The notes below the pieces were generated by a model. It was given only the letters and a program-made list of their open reading frames with translations, was not told the DNA's origin and made no database searches. 38,701 bases of DNA from the NCBI GenBank assembly GCA_947629215.1, contig CANRCU010000001.1:1-38701 (forward strand), written 5' to 3'. Position numbers and translations under genes: made by a program. Source of the stretch: an uncultured Clostridia bacterium. GTDB lineage: Bacteria; Bacillota; Clostridia; Lachnospirales; CAG-274. Positions 1-6,744 of this stretch are shown in pieces (position 1 is the stretch's first letter; each line of letters starts with the position of its first letter).

Positions 1-120
1 CTCGCTCTTTTCCTCTGACGAAAAGCACTTTTGGCTGCGCCAAAAGCCGCACTTCGTGCGTCCGCATTGCTTTTTTGCGGTGCATAAGCAAAGCTCATCC
101 TGCGGATTCCGGTCTGCGAC
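1..120. repeat. Hairpin-dense non-coding edge
   Basis: No gene with a ribosome binding site is visible here. The stretch holds three small perfect palindromes in a row: TTTTGGC-TGC-GCCAAAA at 29-45, CGCAC-TTC-GTGCG at 48-60, and CCGCA...TGCGG at 62-80. It looks more GC-rich than the A+T-rich intergenic DNA elsewhere in the window. This could be the end of a repeat element or of a structured transcript that begins outside the window; I recognise no RNA family. Confidence 0.3.
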
Positions 121-146
121 GCTTTAAGTTAGTTTTATAAACAAAG

Positions 147-164
147 TTTTTTGACAGTCTGACT
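147..164 (+). repeat. 18-nt repeat, copy 1
   Basis: TTTTTTGACAGTCTGACT occurs exactly here and again at 19129-19146. In both places it runs directly into a hairpin followed by a T-run on the plus strand. Function unknown. Confidence 0.6.
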
Positions 165-193
165 GCCGCCAACAACATTTGGCGGCAGTTTTT
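163..193 (+). terminator. Rho-independent terminator, plus strand
   Basis: CTGCCGCC (163-170) and GGCGGCAG (181-188) form a perfect 8-bp stem, followed by TTTTT. The T-run lies on the plus strand, so it would stop a transcript entering from the left edge. It also lies just past the stop of the minus-strand DUF2798 gene, where its A-rich side makes it a poorer terminator. Confidence 0.65.
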
Positions 194-208
194 AAATTGC
201 TGAGTTTT

Positions 209-910
209 TTATTTTTTTGCAATATTGCGTAAATCGTCTTCCAACGCCTTTCTGCGTCGGTGTTCATGTTCAAGTTCTTTCTGTATTTCATCGATACGCT
301 TGAATATATTGATAACAGCCTCCTGTTCATTTTCGGGCTGCATATGCTCGTTTGCATTGTTTTGTTTTTCTATCTCTTTGCGGAATACAGCCCTGAATAA
401 TACTCTTACAACAGGCTGTATAAAAAACAACTGTGTAAAGTAAGCGAAGGGAAAATTCAAACATACCAATTTGAGCCAATTTGCCAATAAAGTTAAAATA
501 TTGAATCCCATATAGTAGGGATAGTAGAGAAAAGCGGCAATAAAGCTCATAGTCGGACACATTATACCGACGGTCGCACATATTACAGCCGTTTCAAATA
601 TCATGGGATGATTTTTGGCGGGATTGAATATCCTGCATGCAAGTTTGAATGAAACGGGGCTGCCAACTATATTCTCCAACAGATAAGCAATAATAAATTC
701 CGATATTACGCAAAACCATATCGGTTTATATGTACCGAACATATATACTCCACCCTGTTTATTAAGGGCTGAGATAACGCTTGTTGTGTTGTTTACCGCC
801 ATTAATGTATCCCCGTTTATTACATACAGACTGTAAAATACATATGCATGTACAGTGATAATGACTGTAATAAAGGCAAATACCATTCTCTGAAATTGGT
901 TTTTCGGCAT
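209..910 (-). CDS. DUF2798-type membrane protein
   Basis: A 233-residue integral membrane protein of unknown function. The ATG at 910 is chosen because AAAGGAGG lies seven bases upstream; the open frame continues to 1057 without another ribosome binding site. The N-terminus MPKNQFQRMVFA, the central CRIFNPAKNHP and the stretch around MCPTMSFIAA match the pattern I know from Clostridial DUF2798 proteins. Four hydrophobic segments are visible, at about residues 8-30, 60-80, 105-135 and 145-170. The last 55 residues are charged and look like a coiled coil (KRIDEIQKELEHEHRRRKALEDD region), an extension that typical family members of about 160 residues lack. The gene is transcribed alone. The family has no established role. 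Confidence 0.75.
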   Translation of the reverse strand: MPKNQFQRMVFAFITVIITVHAYVFYSLYVINGDTLMAVNNTTSVISALNKQGGVYMFGTYKPIWFCVISEFIIAYLLENIVGSPVSFKLACRIFNPAKNHPMIFETAVICATVGIMCPTMSFIAAFLYYPYYMGFNILTLLANWLKLVCLNFPFAYFTQLFFIQPVVRVLFRAVFRKEIEKQNNANEHMQPENEQEAVINIFKRIDEIQKELEHEHRRRKALEDDLRNIAKK

Positions 911-938
911 AAAATATCCTCCTTTTAGCACAAAAAAA

Positions 939-995
939 CACATGTGTGCCATAACATACTCTGTAATCAGATTTACGTGCAATGCACCACATGTG
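939..995 (-). promoter_or_regulatory. Paired palindromes in the DUF2798 leader
   Basis: The palindrome CACATGTG occurs at 939-946 and 988-995, 49 bp apart. A further palindrome, GTGCA-A-TGCAC, sits at 977-987. All lie between the predicted transcription start (about 1020) and the start codon at 910, so they could be operator sites or RNA structure. No regulator gene lies next to them. Confidence 0.35.
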
Positions 996-1027
996 TCAAT
1001 ATGTATATATAATTTTTTACAGTGAAT

Positions 1028-1057
1028 ATGATACCATAATTTCAAGTAAAAAATCAA
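1028..1057 (-). promoter_or_regulatory. Promoter for the DUF2798 gene
   Basis: Read on the minus strand: TTGATT (1057-1052), an 18-bp spacer, then TATCAT (1033-1028). This is a plausible sigma-A promoter about 115 bp upstream of the ATG at 910. Confidence 0.45.
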
Positions 1058-1085
1058 GAAAAAATTTTTGACCGTTCAAGTAGAA

Positions 1086-1111
1086 TGTTAAAGTGTCAAT
1101 GCACTTTAACA
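1086..1111. promoter_or_regulatory. 10-bp inverted repeat between divergent genes
   Basis: TGTTAAAGTG (1086-1095) and CACTTTAACA (1102-1111) are perfect inverted repeats with a 6-nt centre. The site lies between the two divergent promoters, upstream of both, which suits a regulator binding site. A short T-run follows at 1117, but no plus-strand gene precedes it, so a terminator is less likely. Confidence 0.4.
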
Positions 1112-1140
1112 GTGACTTTTTTATACTCGGAAATAACTCC

Positions 1141-1169
1141 TTTACTTTGTTTGTTTTATATGTTAAAAT
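1141..1169 (+). promoter_or_regulatory. Promoter for the CuAO-domain protein at 1243
   Basis: TTTACT, a 17-bp spacer, then TAAAAT, about 70 bp upstream of the ATG at 1243. Five of six bases match the consensus in the -10 box and four of six in the -35 box. Confidence 0.45.
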
Positions 1170-1242
1170 TATATCACAGTTGTAGATACGCAACGCGTAT
1201 TACGGATTTTTTTTTAACGAAAATAAAGAAGGAGTGACAACA

Positions 1243-2172
1243 ATGAAAAAAACAATACCGACCAAAGCGGCAGCATTGCTGTTTACATCAGCCCTTATTC
1301 TGACGTCGGTCACACCCATAAATACATATGCCGCAAGAACCACCGAAACAGCCGTATTCTCCGATATAGGTATGACTGTAAACGGTGAGGAATTAAATAT
1401 GCGCCCCGTTATAATAAACGGTACAAGCTATTTTCCGGTAAGAACCATAGGTTATGCCCTTAACTGTAAAACAGAATGGATAGCGGACACAAAAAGCATA
1501 ATCCTTACAAGTCAAGGCAAAGAAGCAGGCGATGATACCTTTGAACAGGGCAGCGGCACGGCAGAGGCTATATTCGACGACGAGATCTCTCTTACAGCCG
1601 ACGGAAAAAATGTAAATACATCCATAGCCATAGTAGACAACAGAAGCTATGTTCCCATCAAAACGGTTGCCGAGGCTATGGGCAAACGCGCTGCATGGGA
1701 CGAGGACACACGAACAATACAAATTGTAGACCCGCAAACAGTTGTCGTAGACGATGATATTAAGGATTACTATGTTTATGACCTGCCCGAAATAAAAACT
1801 CAAGAAGATTACCTTGTGGGAAACTGGAAAGGTTACCTTGATACTTGGGCTAAATTAGATTACGAATACTTTATAACCAAAAATGATGACGGTACATATA
1901 AAGTAATTGTAAAATCAACAATAGCAGAAGATACCGACGAATATAAAGAATATGCAGGAAATTCTTCTGTTGATGAATGTACAGGTCATTATGACAGTGA
2001 AACAAATAAACTTCTTGTTACGGATGCTAAAAATATATACAGAGAAGAACCATACGGAGAAGAATGGGGTGACGATTATCTTGTACTTGATGGGGATGTG
2101 TTGAATATGCCTTATGAGGACAATATAAAAGAAGATGAAGATTTCAAGAACGGAAAACTTACAAGGTTTTGA
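1243..2172 (+). CDS. Secreted copper amine oxidase N-terminal-domain protein
   Basis: A 309-residue secreted protein. The ATG at 1243 is preceded by GGAG at an 8-nt spacing; an in-frame GTG at 1234 overlaps that site and is less likely. A signal peptide covers residues 1-31 (Lys-rich start, hydrophobic core, cleavage near TYA-AR). Residues about 40-165 hold two halves of a copper amine oxidase N-terminal-like domain (PF07833 type), each with the typical end pattern: YFPVRTIGYALNCKTEW, then SYVPIKTVAEAMGKRAAW and TIQIVD. The C-terminal 130 residues are acidic and unrecognised. Despite the name these domains are not enzymes; in Clostridia they are common in cell-wall-associated secreted proteins. 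The substrate or ligand is unknown. Two other proteins in this window carry the same domain. Confidence 0.8.
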   Translation: MKKTIPTKAAALLFTSALILTSVTPINTYAARTTETAVFSDIGMTVNGEELNMRPVIINGTSYFPVRTIGYALNCKTEWIADTKSIILTSQGKEAGDDTFEQGSGTAEAIFDDEISLTADGKNVNTSIAIVDNRSYVPIKTVAEAMGKRAAWDEDTRTIQIVDPQTVVVDDDIKDYYVYDLPEIKTQEDYLVGNWKGYLDTWAKLDYEYFITKNDDGTYKVIVKSTIAEDTDEYKEYAGNSSVDECTGHYDSETNKLLVTDAKNIYREEPYGEEWGDDYLVLDGDVLNMPYEDNIKEDEDFKNGKLTRF

Positions 2173-2183
2173 CCGATGGGTAA

Positions 2184-2223
2184 ATCCACCGCCTAAATAG
2201 GCGGTGGATACTTTGTTGTATTC
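2184..2223 (+). repeat. Hairpin plus TGTTGTATTC element, copy 1
   Basis: ATCCACCGCC (2184-2193) pairs perfectly with GGCGGTGGAT (2200-2209) and is followed by ACTT and TGTTGTATTC (2214-2223). The same arrangement occurs at 25482-25529. It begins 11 nt after the stop codon and may end transcription, but no T-run follows. The fixed flanking sequence suggests a mobile or repeat element end. Confidence 0.45.
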
Positions 2224-2281
2224 TGTGGGGAAAACAAAACGAATACAAAGGCTTTGATAAAAGTTGTCGACAGCGGCTGCT

Positions 2282-3031
2282 TTATTCGCCGTCCACCGCC
2301 TGTTTTGCCAGAGCGATAAATTCGTCCTTATCTTCGGCGGGGTCGGAGGCTATAAGGCAATAGCCTACGCCGTCTTTGTTCCATACGACCGAAAGCATGG
2401 TGTTTATCTCAATATCTTTGCTGCCGTAGCTTATCACAAGCTCGCCCTTTTCCTGAAGCTCTTTGTCCTCTTCGGTCAGTTTGTAATCGGGCGGTACAAA
2501 TTTATATACATCGCTGCGGTAATAAAGAGTTACACCGTTATAGTCGACAGACTCGCTGCCTTCGGTATCTGTTACGGAGCCGGGCTTTGTATCAAGGTTC
2601 AGAAAACCGTTTTCTGTTTTGTAACTGAAATTCATGCCGGTATAATCTCTTACGGCATTTTTGTTTTCGTCACGTTCGGTTGAGTGGACGGGTACACAGC
2701 TTTCAAATTCGTGATCGCCAAGTTTTTTCGGATAAACGGGCGTATAATCTATGATATTTTTCAGCTCGTCGAGTGTGGGATAATGGTTTATATCTTCATA
2801 ATGCGAAGAATGGCTTTCGGTTGAAGCTATTTTACCCGCGCCTATGGCGATGCCGGAGATCGCGGCGCACATAACGGCGCATACAGCCAATACTCTTACA
2901 GGTTTTATCTTTTTCATTTTTAAGCACTCCTTTTCATATCTTTCCGTTATATCGGATAACATATTTTCTTTGGGGGCAATATCCTTTGCGGCATATTCAA
3001 GCGCCGCCCTTATTTTATTATCCATATACAT
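2282..3031 (-). CDS. Probable membrane anti-sigma factor
   Basis: A 249-residue single-pass membrane protein encoded directly downstream of an ECF sigma factor; the two genes overlap by 14 bp, which indicates translational coupling. GGAGG lies six bases before the ATG at 3031; a second ATG two codons later is possible. Residues 1-44 are charged and predicted cytoplasmic, residues about 45-68 (VRVLAVCAVMCAAISGIAIG) form one membrane helix, and the remaining 180 residues would lie outside the cell. I see no zinc-type HxxxCxxC anti-sigma motif and no named domain. The call rests on gene order and topology. It would hold the sigma factor inactive at the membrane until an outside signal is sensed. 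What it senses is unknown. Confidence 0.6.
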   Translation of the reverse strand: MYMDNKIRAALEYAAKDIAPKENMLSDITERYEKECLKMKKIKPVRVLAVCAVMCAAISGIAIGAGKIASTESHSSHYEDINHYPTLDELKNIIDYTPVYPKKLGDHEFESCVPVHSTERDENKNAVRDYTGMNFSYKTENGFLNLDTKPGSVTDTEGSESVDYNGVTLYYRSDVYKFVPPDYKLTEEDKELQEKGELVISYGSKDIEINTMLSVVWNKDGVGYCLIASDPAEDKDEFIALAKQAVDGE

Positions 3032-3539
3032 ATTCGCCCTCCATTCTTTCTTTTAATAATTTTGTTGCGGCATTGAGCCTTGATTTGACCGTACCCTGCG
3101 GACAGCCGAGCGCAGAACTTATCTCTTTTATGCTCATATCCGCATAAAAATACATAACTATCACCGCACGGTGCTTTGCGCCCAAGGTCTTTATACAGTC
3201 GTAAATATAACTTGTGTCCGAGGGATAGCGATCCGTGACGGATATATCGCCGTATATGTCCTCACAAGGAACGGTCTGTTTACTTTTACCGGCAGCTTTG
3301 TATGACAGCCTTGTCACTATCTTATAAAACCATGGTCTGAAAGCATTGTTGTCTTTCAGCGTTTTTATGGAACGCAGGCATTGTATAAAGGCGTCCTGCA
3401 AGATGTCCTCGGCGGTCTGGTAGTCCGAAACGATAAGATACGCCATGCGCAGGGCAGGTTTGGCATACAGCGCATACAGTGTTTCAAGACCCGACATATC
3501 GCCGCTTTTCAAGGCTCTCACCGCAGTTTCTTCATGCAT
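3018..3539 (-). CDS. ECF-type RNA polymerase sigma factor
   Basis: A 173-residue sigma-70 family factor of the extracytoplasmic function class. The ATG at 3539 is chosen because GGAG lies eight bases upstream and because region 2 should start soon after; the frame stays open to 3620. Region 2 is visible at about residues 10-75 (AYLIVSDYQTAEDILQDAF and the RPWFYKIVTRL stretch), and region 4 at 115-165 (LGAKHRAVIVMYFYADMSIKEISSALGCPQGTVKSRL region), a helix-turn-helix that reads the -35 box. The length is usual for the family. The next gene overlaps and is its likely anti-sigma factor. The divergent neighbour at 3691 encodes a cohesin-dockerin protein and could be a target, although its visible promoter is of the sigma-A type. 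Confidence 0.9.
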   Translation of the reverse strand: MHEETAVRALKSGDMSGLETLYALYAKPALRMAYLIVSDYQTAEDILQDAFIQCLRSIKTLKDNNAFRPWFYKIVTRLSYKAAGKSKQTVPCEDIYGDISVTDRYPSDTSYIYDCIKTLGAKHRAVIVMYFYADMSIKEISSALGCPQGTVKSRLNAATKLLKERMEGEYVYG

Positions 3540-3614
3540 TTCATCATCTCCGGTACATTTTTTAGAAGCTTCTGTATATAAGAGGAAAATTTTTTTCAAA
3601 AGGTTCATTTTTTG

Positions 3615-3643
3615 TTGCAATTTTTTATATTATGGTTTATAAT
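3615..3643 (+). promoter_or_regulatory. Sigma-A promoter for the cohesin-dockerin gene
   Basis: TTGCAA (3615-3620), a 17-bp spacer and TATAAT (3638-3643) lie 48 bp upstream of the ATG at 3691. The -10 box is perfect. The 151-bp divergent region is shared with the ECF sigma gene. Confidence 0.6.
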
Positions 3644-3690
3644 CATATTATAATTATATACTATACGAATCTGTTCGGGGAGGAAAATTT

Positions 3691-5169
3691 ATGATATTTA
3701 AAAAAATATTCTGCGCCGTAACGGCGGTCACCGCCGCTATGCTTATGTGTGTCACAGCTCAGGCAGCCGAATACAAGCTTGAATCAAAAACTGTGGCAGC
3801 AGGCGACACGGTCACGCTTAAACTGACGGCATCGCCAAACGCGGTCAATACAAACGGCAGTGCCGTTAATGATCCGCAGCTTAACGGATATGCGCTTTCC
3901 ATTACATATGATGCAAATGTGCTTACGCCCGTATCTGTCGGCAAAGATGCCGCAAGCGCAGATACCTATGGCAAAAATCTGCTTGGCTCGGGTATTATGG
4001 TCGCAGACAACGACGTCAATAACAAAAAACTGACTGTTGCATGGGCAAATTCGACATCCAAGCCGTTTTCAAAGGATATGCAGCTTGCGGAATTTCAATT
4101 TAAGGTAGCGCCCGACGCAAAAGCGGCGGATACGGCTTTAACGCTTAATATAATCGCTACCGCCAACGGCGAAACTACATACGATAACACAAATACAAAC
4201 ATAGGCGGTAAAATAACCGTAACGGCTGCCGCTGTTTCAACGGAAAGCACGACGGAAACCACCACAAGCGCTTCGGGCGGTATCGGCGGCGGAGGCGGCG
4301 AAGGAGATATACCGTCTAAACCCACGACCTCTGCAACTACAACAACTACTACAGAAGCAACTACGGAAACAACGACCAAAGATAATTCGGGCGGACATAA
4401 TAAACCCGAAACAACAACGAAAGTTGAAACTCCGACCGAATCGACTACAAAGAAAGTCGAAACTCCGACCGAAACTACTACTAAGAAAGTCGAAACTTCG
4501 ACAGAAACCACTACTAAGAAAGTCGAAACTTCGACAGAAACTACTACTAAGAAAGTCGAAACTCCGACAGAAACCACTACTAAGAAAGTGAATACTCCGA
4601 CGGAAACCACTACTAAGAAAGTCGAAACTTCAACCGAAACTACTACCAAGAAAGTTGAAATTCCGACAGAAACTACTACAAAGAAGGTTGAAACTCCGAC
4701 GGAAACCACTACAAAGAAAGTCGAAACTTCGACAGAAACCACTACTAAGAAAGTCGAAACTCCGACCGAAACTACTACCAAGAAGGTTGAAACTTCGACA
4801 GAAACTACTACCAAGAAAGTTGAAACTCCAACGGAAACAACTACTAAGAAAGTAGATACTCCGACAGAATCGACCACCAAGAAAGTCGAAACTCCGACCG
4901 AAACAACCACCGATAAAACAGATACGGGCAGCAGCTACCCATACGGTGATGCCAATGCCGATAACGTTCTTACGGCTGCGGACTCGGCATCTATACTCCA
5001 AAAAGTACTCAGGGGCAGTTTATTCACAATGAAGATCGAAACAAAAACATCGGATTATATGAAGTATGTCGATGTTAACGGTGATAAGGTGCTGAATGCG
5101 GGCGATGCGGCTTTGGTTCTTCAAAAAACGCTGAATAATTCATTTGTGATGCCCGTCGAGAAAAAATAG
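3691..5169 (+). CDS. Secreted cohesin-linker-dockerin protein (scaffoldin-like)
   Basis: A 492-residue secreted protein with a ribosome binding site GGGGAGG nine bases before the ATG. The signal peptide is residues 1-26 (AQA-A). Residues about 27-178 resemble a cohesin domain: AAGDTVTLKL in the first strand, GYALSITYDANVL in the middle, and a late QLAEFQFKV strand. Residues 180-243 are a Thr/Gly/Ser-rich linker, and 244-408 are 15 units of 11 residues (type KVETPTETTTK). Residues 416-492 are a dockerin with two calcium-loop repeats, GDANADNVLTAADSASILQ and VDVNGDKVLNAGDAALVLQ. Cohesins bind dockerins in cellulosomes, so one protein carrying both can act as an adaptor or small scaffoldin. No cell-wall anchor is present. 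The cohesin call is by eye and less certain than the dockerin. Confidence 0.75.
   Translation: MIFKKIFCAVTAVTAAMLMCVTAQAAEYKLESKTVAAGDTVTLKLTASPNAVNTNGSAVNDPQLNGYALSITYDANVLTPVSVGKDAASADTYGKNLLGSGIMVADNDVNNKKLTVAWANSTSKPFSKDMQLAEFQFKVAPDAKAADTALTLNIIATANGETTYDNTNTNIGGKITVTAAAVSTESTTETTTSASGGIGGGGGEGDIPSKPTTSATTTTTTEATTETTTKDNSGGHNKPETTTKVETPTESTTKKVETPTETTTKKVETSTETTTKKVETSTETTTKKVETPTETTTKKVNTPTETTTKKVETSTETTTKKVEIPTETTTKKVETPTETTTKKVETSTETTTKKVETPTETTTKKVETSTETTTKKVETPTETTTKKVDTPTESTTKKVETPTETTTDKTDTGSSYPYGDANADNVLTAADSASILQKVLRGSLFTMKIETKTSDYMKYVDVNGDKVLNAGDAALVLQKTLNNSFVMPVEKK
4420..4914 (+). repeat. 33-bp in-frame tandem repeat, 15 units
   Basis: Fifteen head-to-tail 33-bp units encode 11-residue copies of KVETPTETTTK. 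Variation is mostly P/S at the sixth position, with single N, I and D changes at other sites. Synonymous differences between units show the array is not freshly amplified. Unit gain or loss would keep frame and alter only linker length. Confidence 0.95.
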
Positions 5170-5216
5170 ACAACAAACATTGTCTTGGTTTCGTATATTT
5201 GTTTGGCAAATACACA

Positions 5217-5252
5217 AAAAGACTCAAACCTTTATCGGGATGAGTCTTTTTA
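5217..5252 (+). terminator. Terminator after the cohesin-dockerin gene
   Basis: AAAAGACTCA (5217-5226) and TGAGTCTTTT (5241-5250) form a 10-bp stem ending in a T-run, 47 bp after the stop codon. Confidence 0.8.
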
Positions 5253-5370
5253 AATGCAAAATGTCCGATATATTTGCGGTTGCGGAGGCAGGATTGATAT
5301 AATATAACGAAACCGTTCATCTGCATATTGAAGTATATTGTAAGATTTTTTAAAAATTGTTATATTGTTC

Positions 5371-5399
5371 TTGATTTTTTTTTACAAAAGTGATAAAAT
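5371..5399 (+). promoter_or_regulatory. Promoter for the KDPG aldolase gene
   Basis: TTGATT (5371-5376), a 17-bp spacer and TAAAAT (5394-5399), about 79 bp before the start codon. Confidence 0.5.
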
Positions 5400-5413
5400 C
5401 AAAGTATAAATCA

Positions 5414-5448
5414 TAAGAGCTTATTTGCGGTCAATTTATAAGTTCTTA
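5414..5448 (+). promoter_or_regulatory. Inverted repeat in the aldolase leader
   Basis: TAAGAGCTTAT (5414-5424) and ATAAGTTCTTA (5438-5448) are inverted repeats with one G-T pair and a 13-nt loop. They begin within about 10 bp of the predicted transcription start. This placement suits a repressor operator, for example for sugar-acid control, or an RNA hairpin. Confidence 0.4.
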
Positions 5449-5477
5449 TAAATAAAACACGAAGGGAGTTCATAAAG

Positions 5478-6437
5478 ATGAATGAAGTTTTGGAGAAATT
5501 AAGTCTTATCGGTATTGTACCCGTTGTTGTTATCAACGATGTTGAGAAAGCTGTTCCGCTGGCAAAAGCGCTTGTTGCAGGCGGTATCCCATGTGCAGAG
5601 GTAACATTCAGAACGGCAGCTGCCGAAGAAGCCATCAAAAGAATGTCTGCGGAAGTTCCCGAGCTTATTGTCGGCGCAGGTACCGTGCTTACAAAAGAAC
5701 AGGCTGACAAAGCTATTGCCGCAGGTTCAAAGTTCCTTGTAAGCCCCGGTCTTGACCCCGAGATAGTTAAATACTGCAACGAAAAAGGTTATCTTATCAC
5801 ACCCGGTACTTGCAACCCAAGCGACCTTAACCATGCCGTTAACCTTGGTCTTGAAGTTGTTAAGTTCTTCCCGGCTGAAGCGGCAGGCGGCCTTAATATG
5901 ATAAAATCTATGGCAGCAGCTTATACAACACTTAAATTCATGCCCACAGGCGGTATCAACGCAGGCAATCTGAACAGTTATCTTGCATATAACAAAATCA
6001 TCTGCTGCGGCGGTAGCTGGATGGTAAAGAGCGACCTTATCGACAACGGTGAGTTTGACAAAATCACAGAGCTTTGCAAAGAGGCTGTTGCATCTATGCT
6101 CGGTTTTGAGTTTGCTCATGTCGGCATCAATACAGAAAACGAAGAAGCTGCTCTTGCTGTTGCAAACAAATTCAGCAAGCTGTTCAACTTCCCGATCAAA
6201 AACGGCAACTCGGCTGTATTTGCAGGCACAGGTATCGAAGTAAGAAAGCAAATGTTCCTTGGCAAGAACGGTCATATCGCTATTAAGACAAGGTATCTTG
6301 ACAGAGCTGTAAATTACCTTAACTATATCGGCGAAGAAGTTGATATGGAAACAGCTGTTGTTAAGAACGGAAAAATTACATCTGTTTACTTAAAAGAACA
6401 TATCGGCGATTTTGCCGTACATCTGGTACAGGCTTGA
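5478..6437 (+). CDS. eda: KDPG/KHG aldolase with C-terminal VOC-like domain
   Basis: A 319-residue enzyme predicted to cleave 2-keto-3-deoxy-6-phosphogluconate to pyruvate and glyceraldehyde-3-phosphate, and possibly 4-hydroxy-2-oxoglutarate, in the cytoplasm. Residues 1-207 are the class I aldolase barrel: catalytic Glu41 and Arg45 in EVTFRT, the GAGTV phosphate loop at 66-70, and the Schiff-base Lys129 in VVKFFPAE, followed by PTGGI. GGGAG precedes the ATG. The usual family length is about 210; the extra residues 212-319 (start EFAHVGINTENEEAA, later GHIAIKTRYLDRAVNYL) look like a glyoxalase/VOC fold. Similar long forms exist in Clostridia, and the role of the tail is unknown to me. The gene is monocistronic. 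The KDPG step ends galacturonate breakdown, which fits the pectate lyase nearby. Confidence 0.9.
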   Translation: MNEVLEKLSLIGIVPVVVINDVEKAVPLAKALVAGGIPCAEVTFRTAAAEEAIKRMSAEVPELIVGAGTVLTKEQADKAIAAGSKFLVSPGLDPEIVKYCNEKGYLITPGTCNPSDLNHAVNLGLEVVKFFPAEAAGGLNMIKSMAAAYTTLKFMPTGGINAGNLNSYLAYNKIICCGGSWMVKSDLIDNGEFDKITELCKEAVASMLGFEFAHVGINTENEEAALAVANKFSKLFNFPIKNGNSAVFAGTGIEVRKQMFLGKNGHIAIKTRYLDRAVNYLNYIGEEVDMETAVVKNGKITSVYLKEHIGDFAVHLVQA

Positions 6438-6470
6438 TGATTTAGCGGATCGAATAGGTGCTTTTATATC

Positions 6471-6516
6471 GACCCCTGTAAGTTAGACCAAAAATCTGAC
6501 TACAGGGGTCTTTTTT
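6471..6516 (+). terminator. Terminator after the aldolase gene
   Basis: GACCCCTGTA (6471-6480) and TACAGGGGTC (6501-6510) form a perfect 10-bp stem followed by six Ts. Confidence 0.9.
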
Positions 6517-6657
6517 ACGGTAAAATTCAATTTTAGATATTCGTACTCCGATATGTTGCGACTCATATTCGGCGGCTTCAGTTATAATTATAAATCATCA
6601 TTTTTGTTTTATTTATGATGGTTTTTCAAAAAAAATTGCTTTTTACGCATAAAACTA

Positions 6658-6686
6658 TTGACAATTTATTATTTTTAATGTATTAT
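6658..6686 (+). promoter_or_regulatory. Strong promoter for the SCP2-like gene
   Basis: TTGACA (6658-6663), a 17-bp spacer and TATTAT (6681-6686). The -35 box is perfect and the -10 box near-perfect. It lies 58 bp upstream of the start codon. Confidence 0.7.
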
Positions 6687-6744
6687 AAAATTATAGAATT
6701 AAAATATTTATAGGACATAGTTAATTTGAAAGGAAGTAGTTAAA

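Noticed and set aside
3540..3620. Longer sigma factor starting at 3620
   Set aside because: The extra 27 residues lie upstream of region 2, overlap the divergent promoter and have no binding site; GGAG points to 3539.
4095..4910. Long minus-strand open frame of 271 codons with Val/Ser repeats
   Set aside because: It is the mirror of the 33-bp repeat array in the cohesin-dockerin gene, has no ribosome binding site and is purely repetitive.
4420..4914. CRISPR-like regular repeats
   Set aside because: The 33-bp units are contiguous without spacers, in frame, and encode a protein linker.
5727..6275. 182-codon minus-strand frame inside the aldolase gene
   Set aside because: It lies opposite conserved catalytic motifs, with no binding site or recognisable domain.
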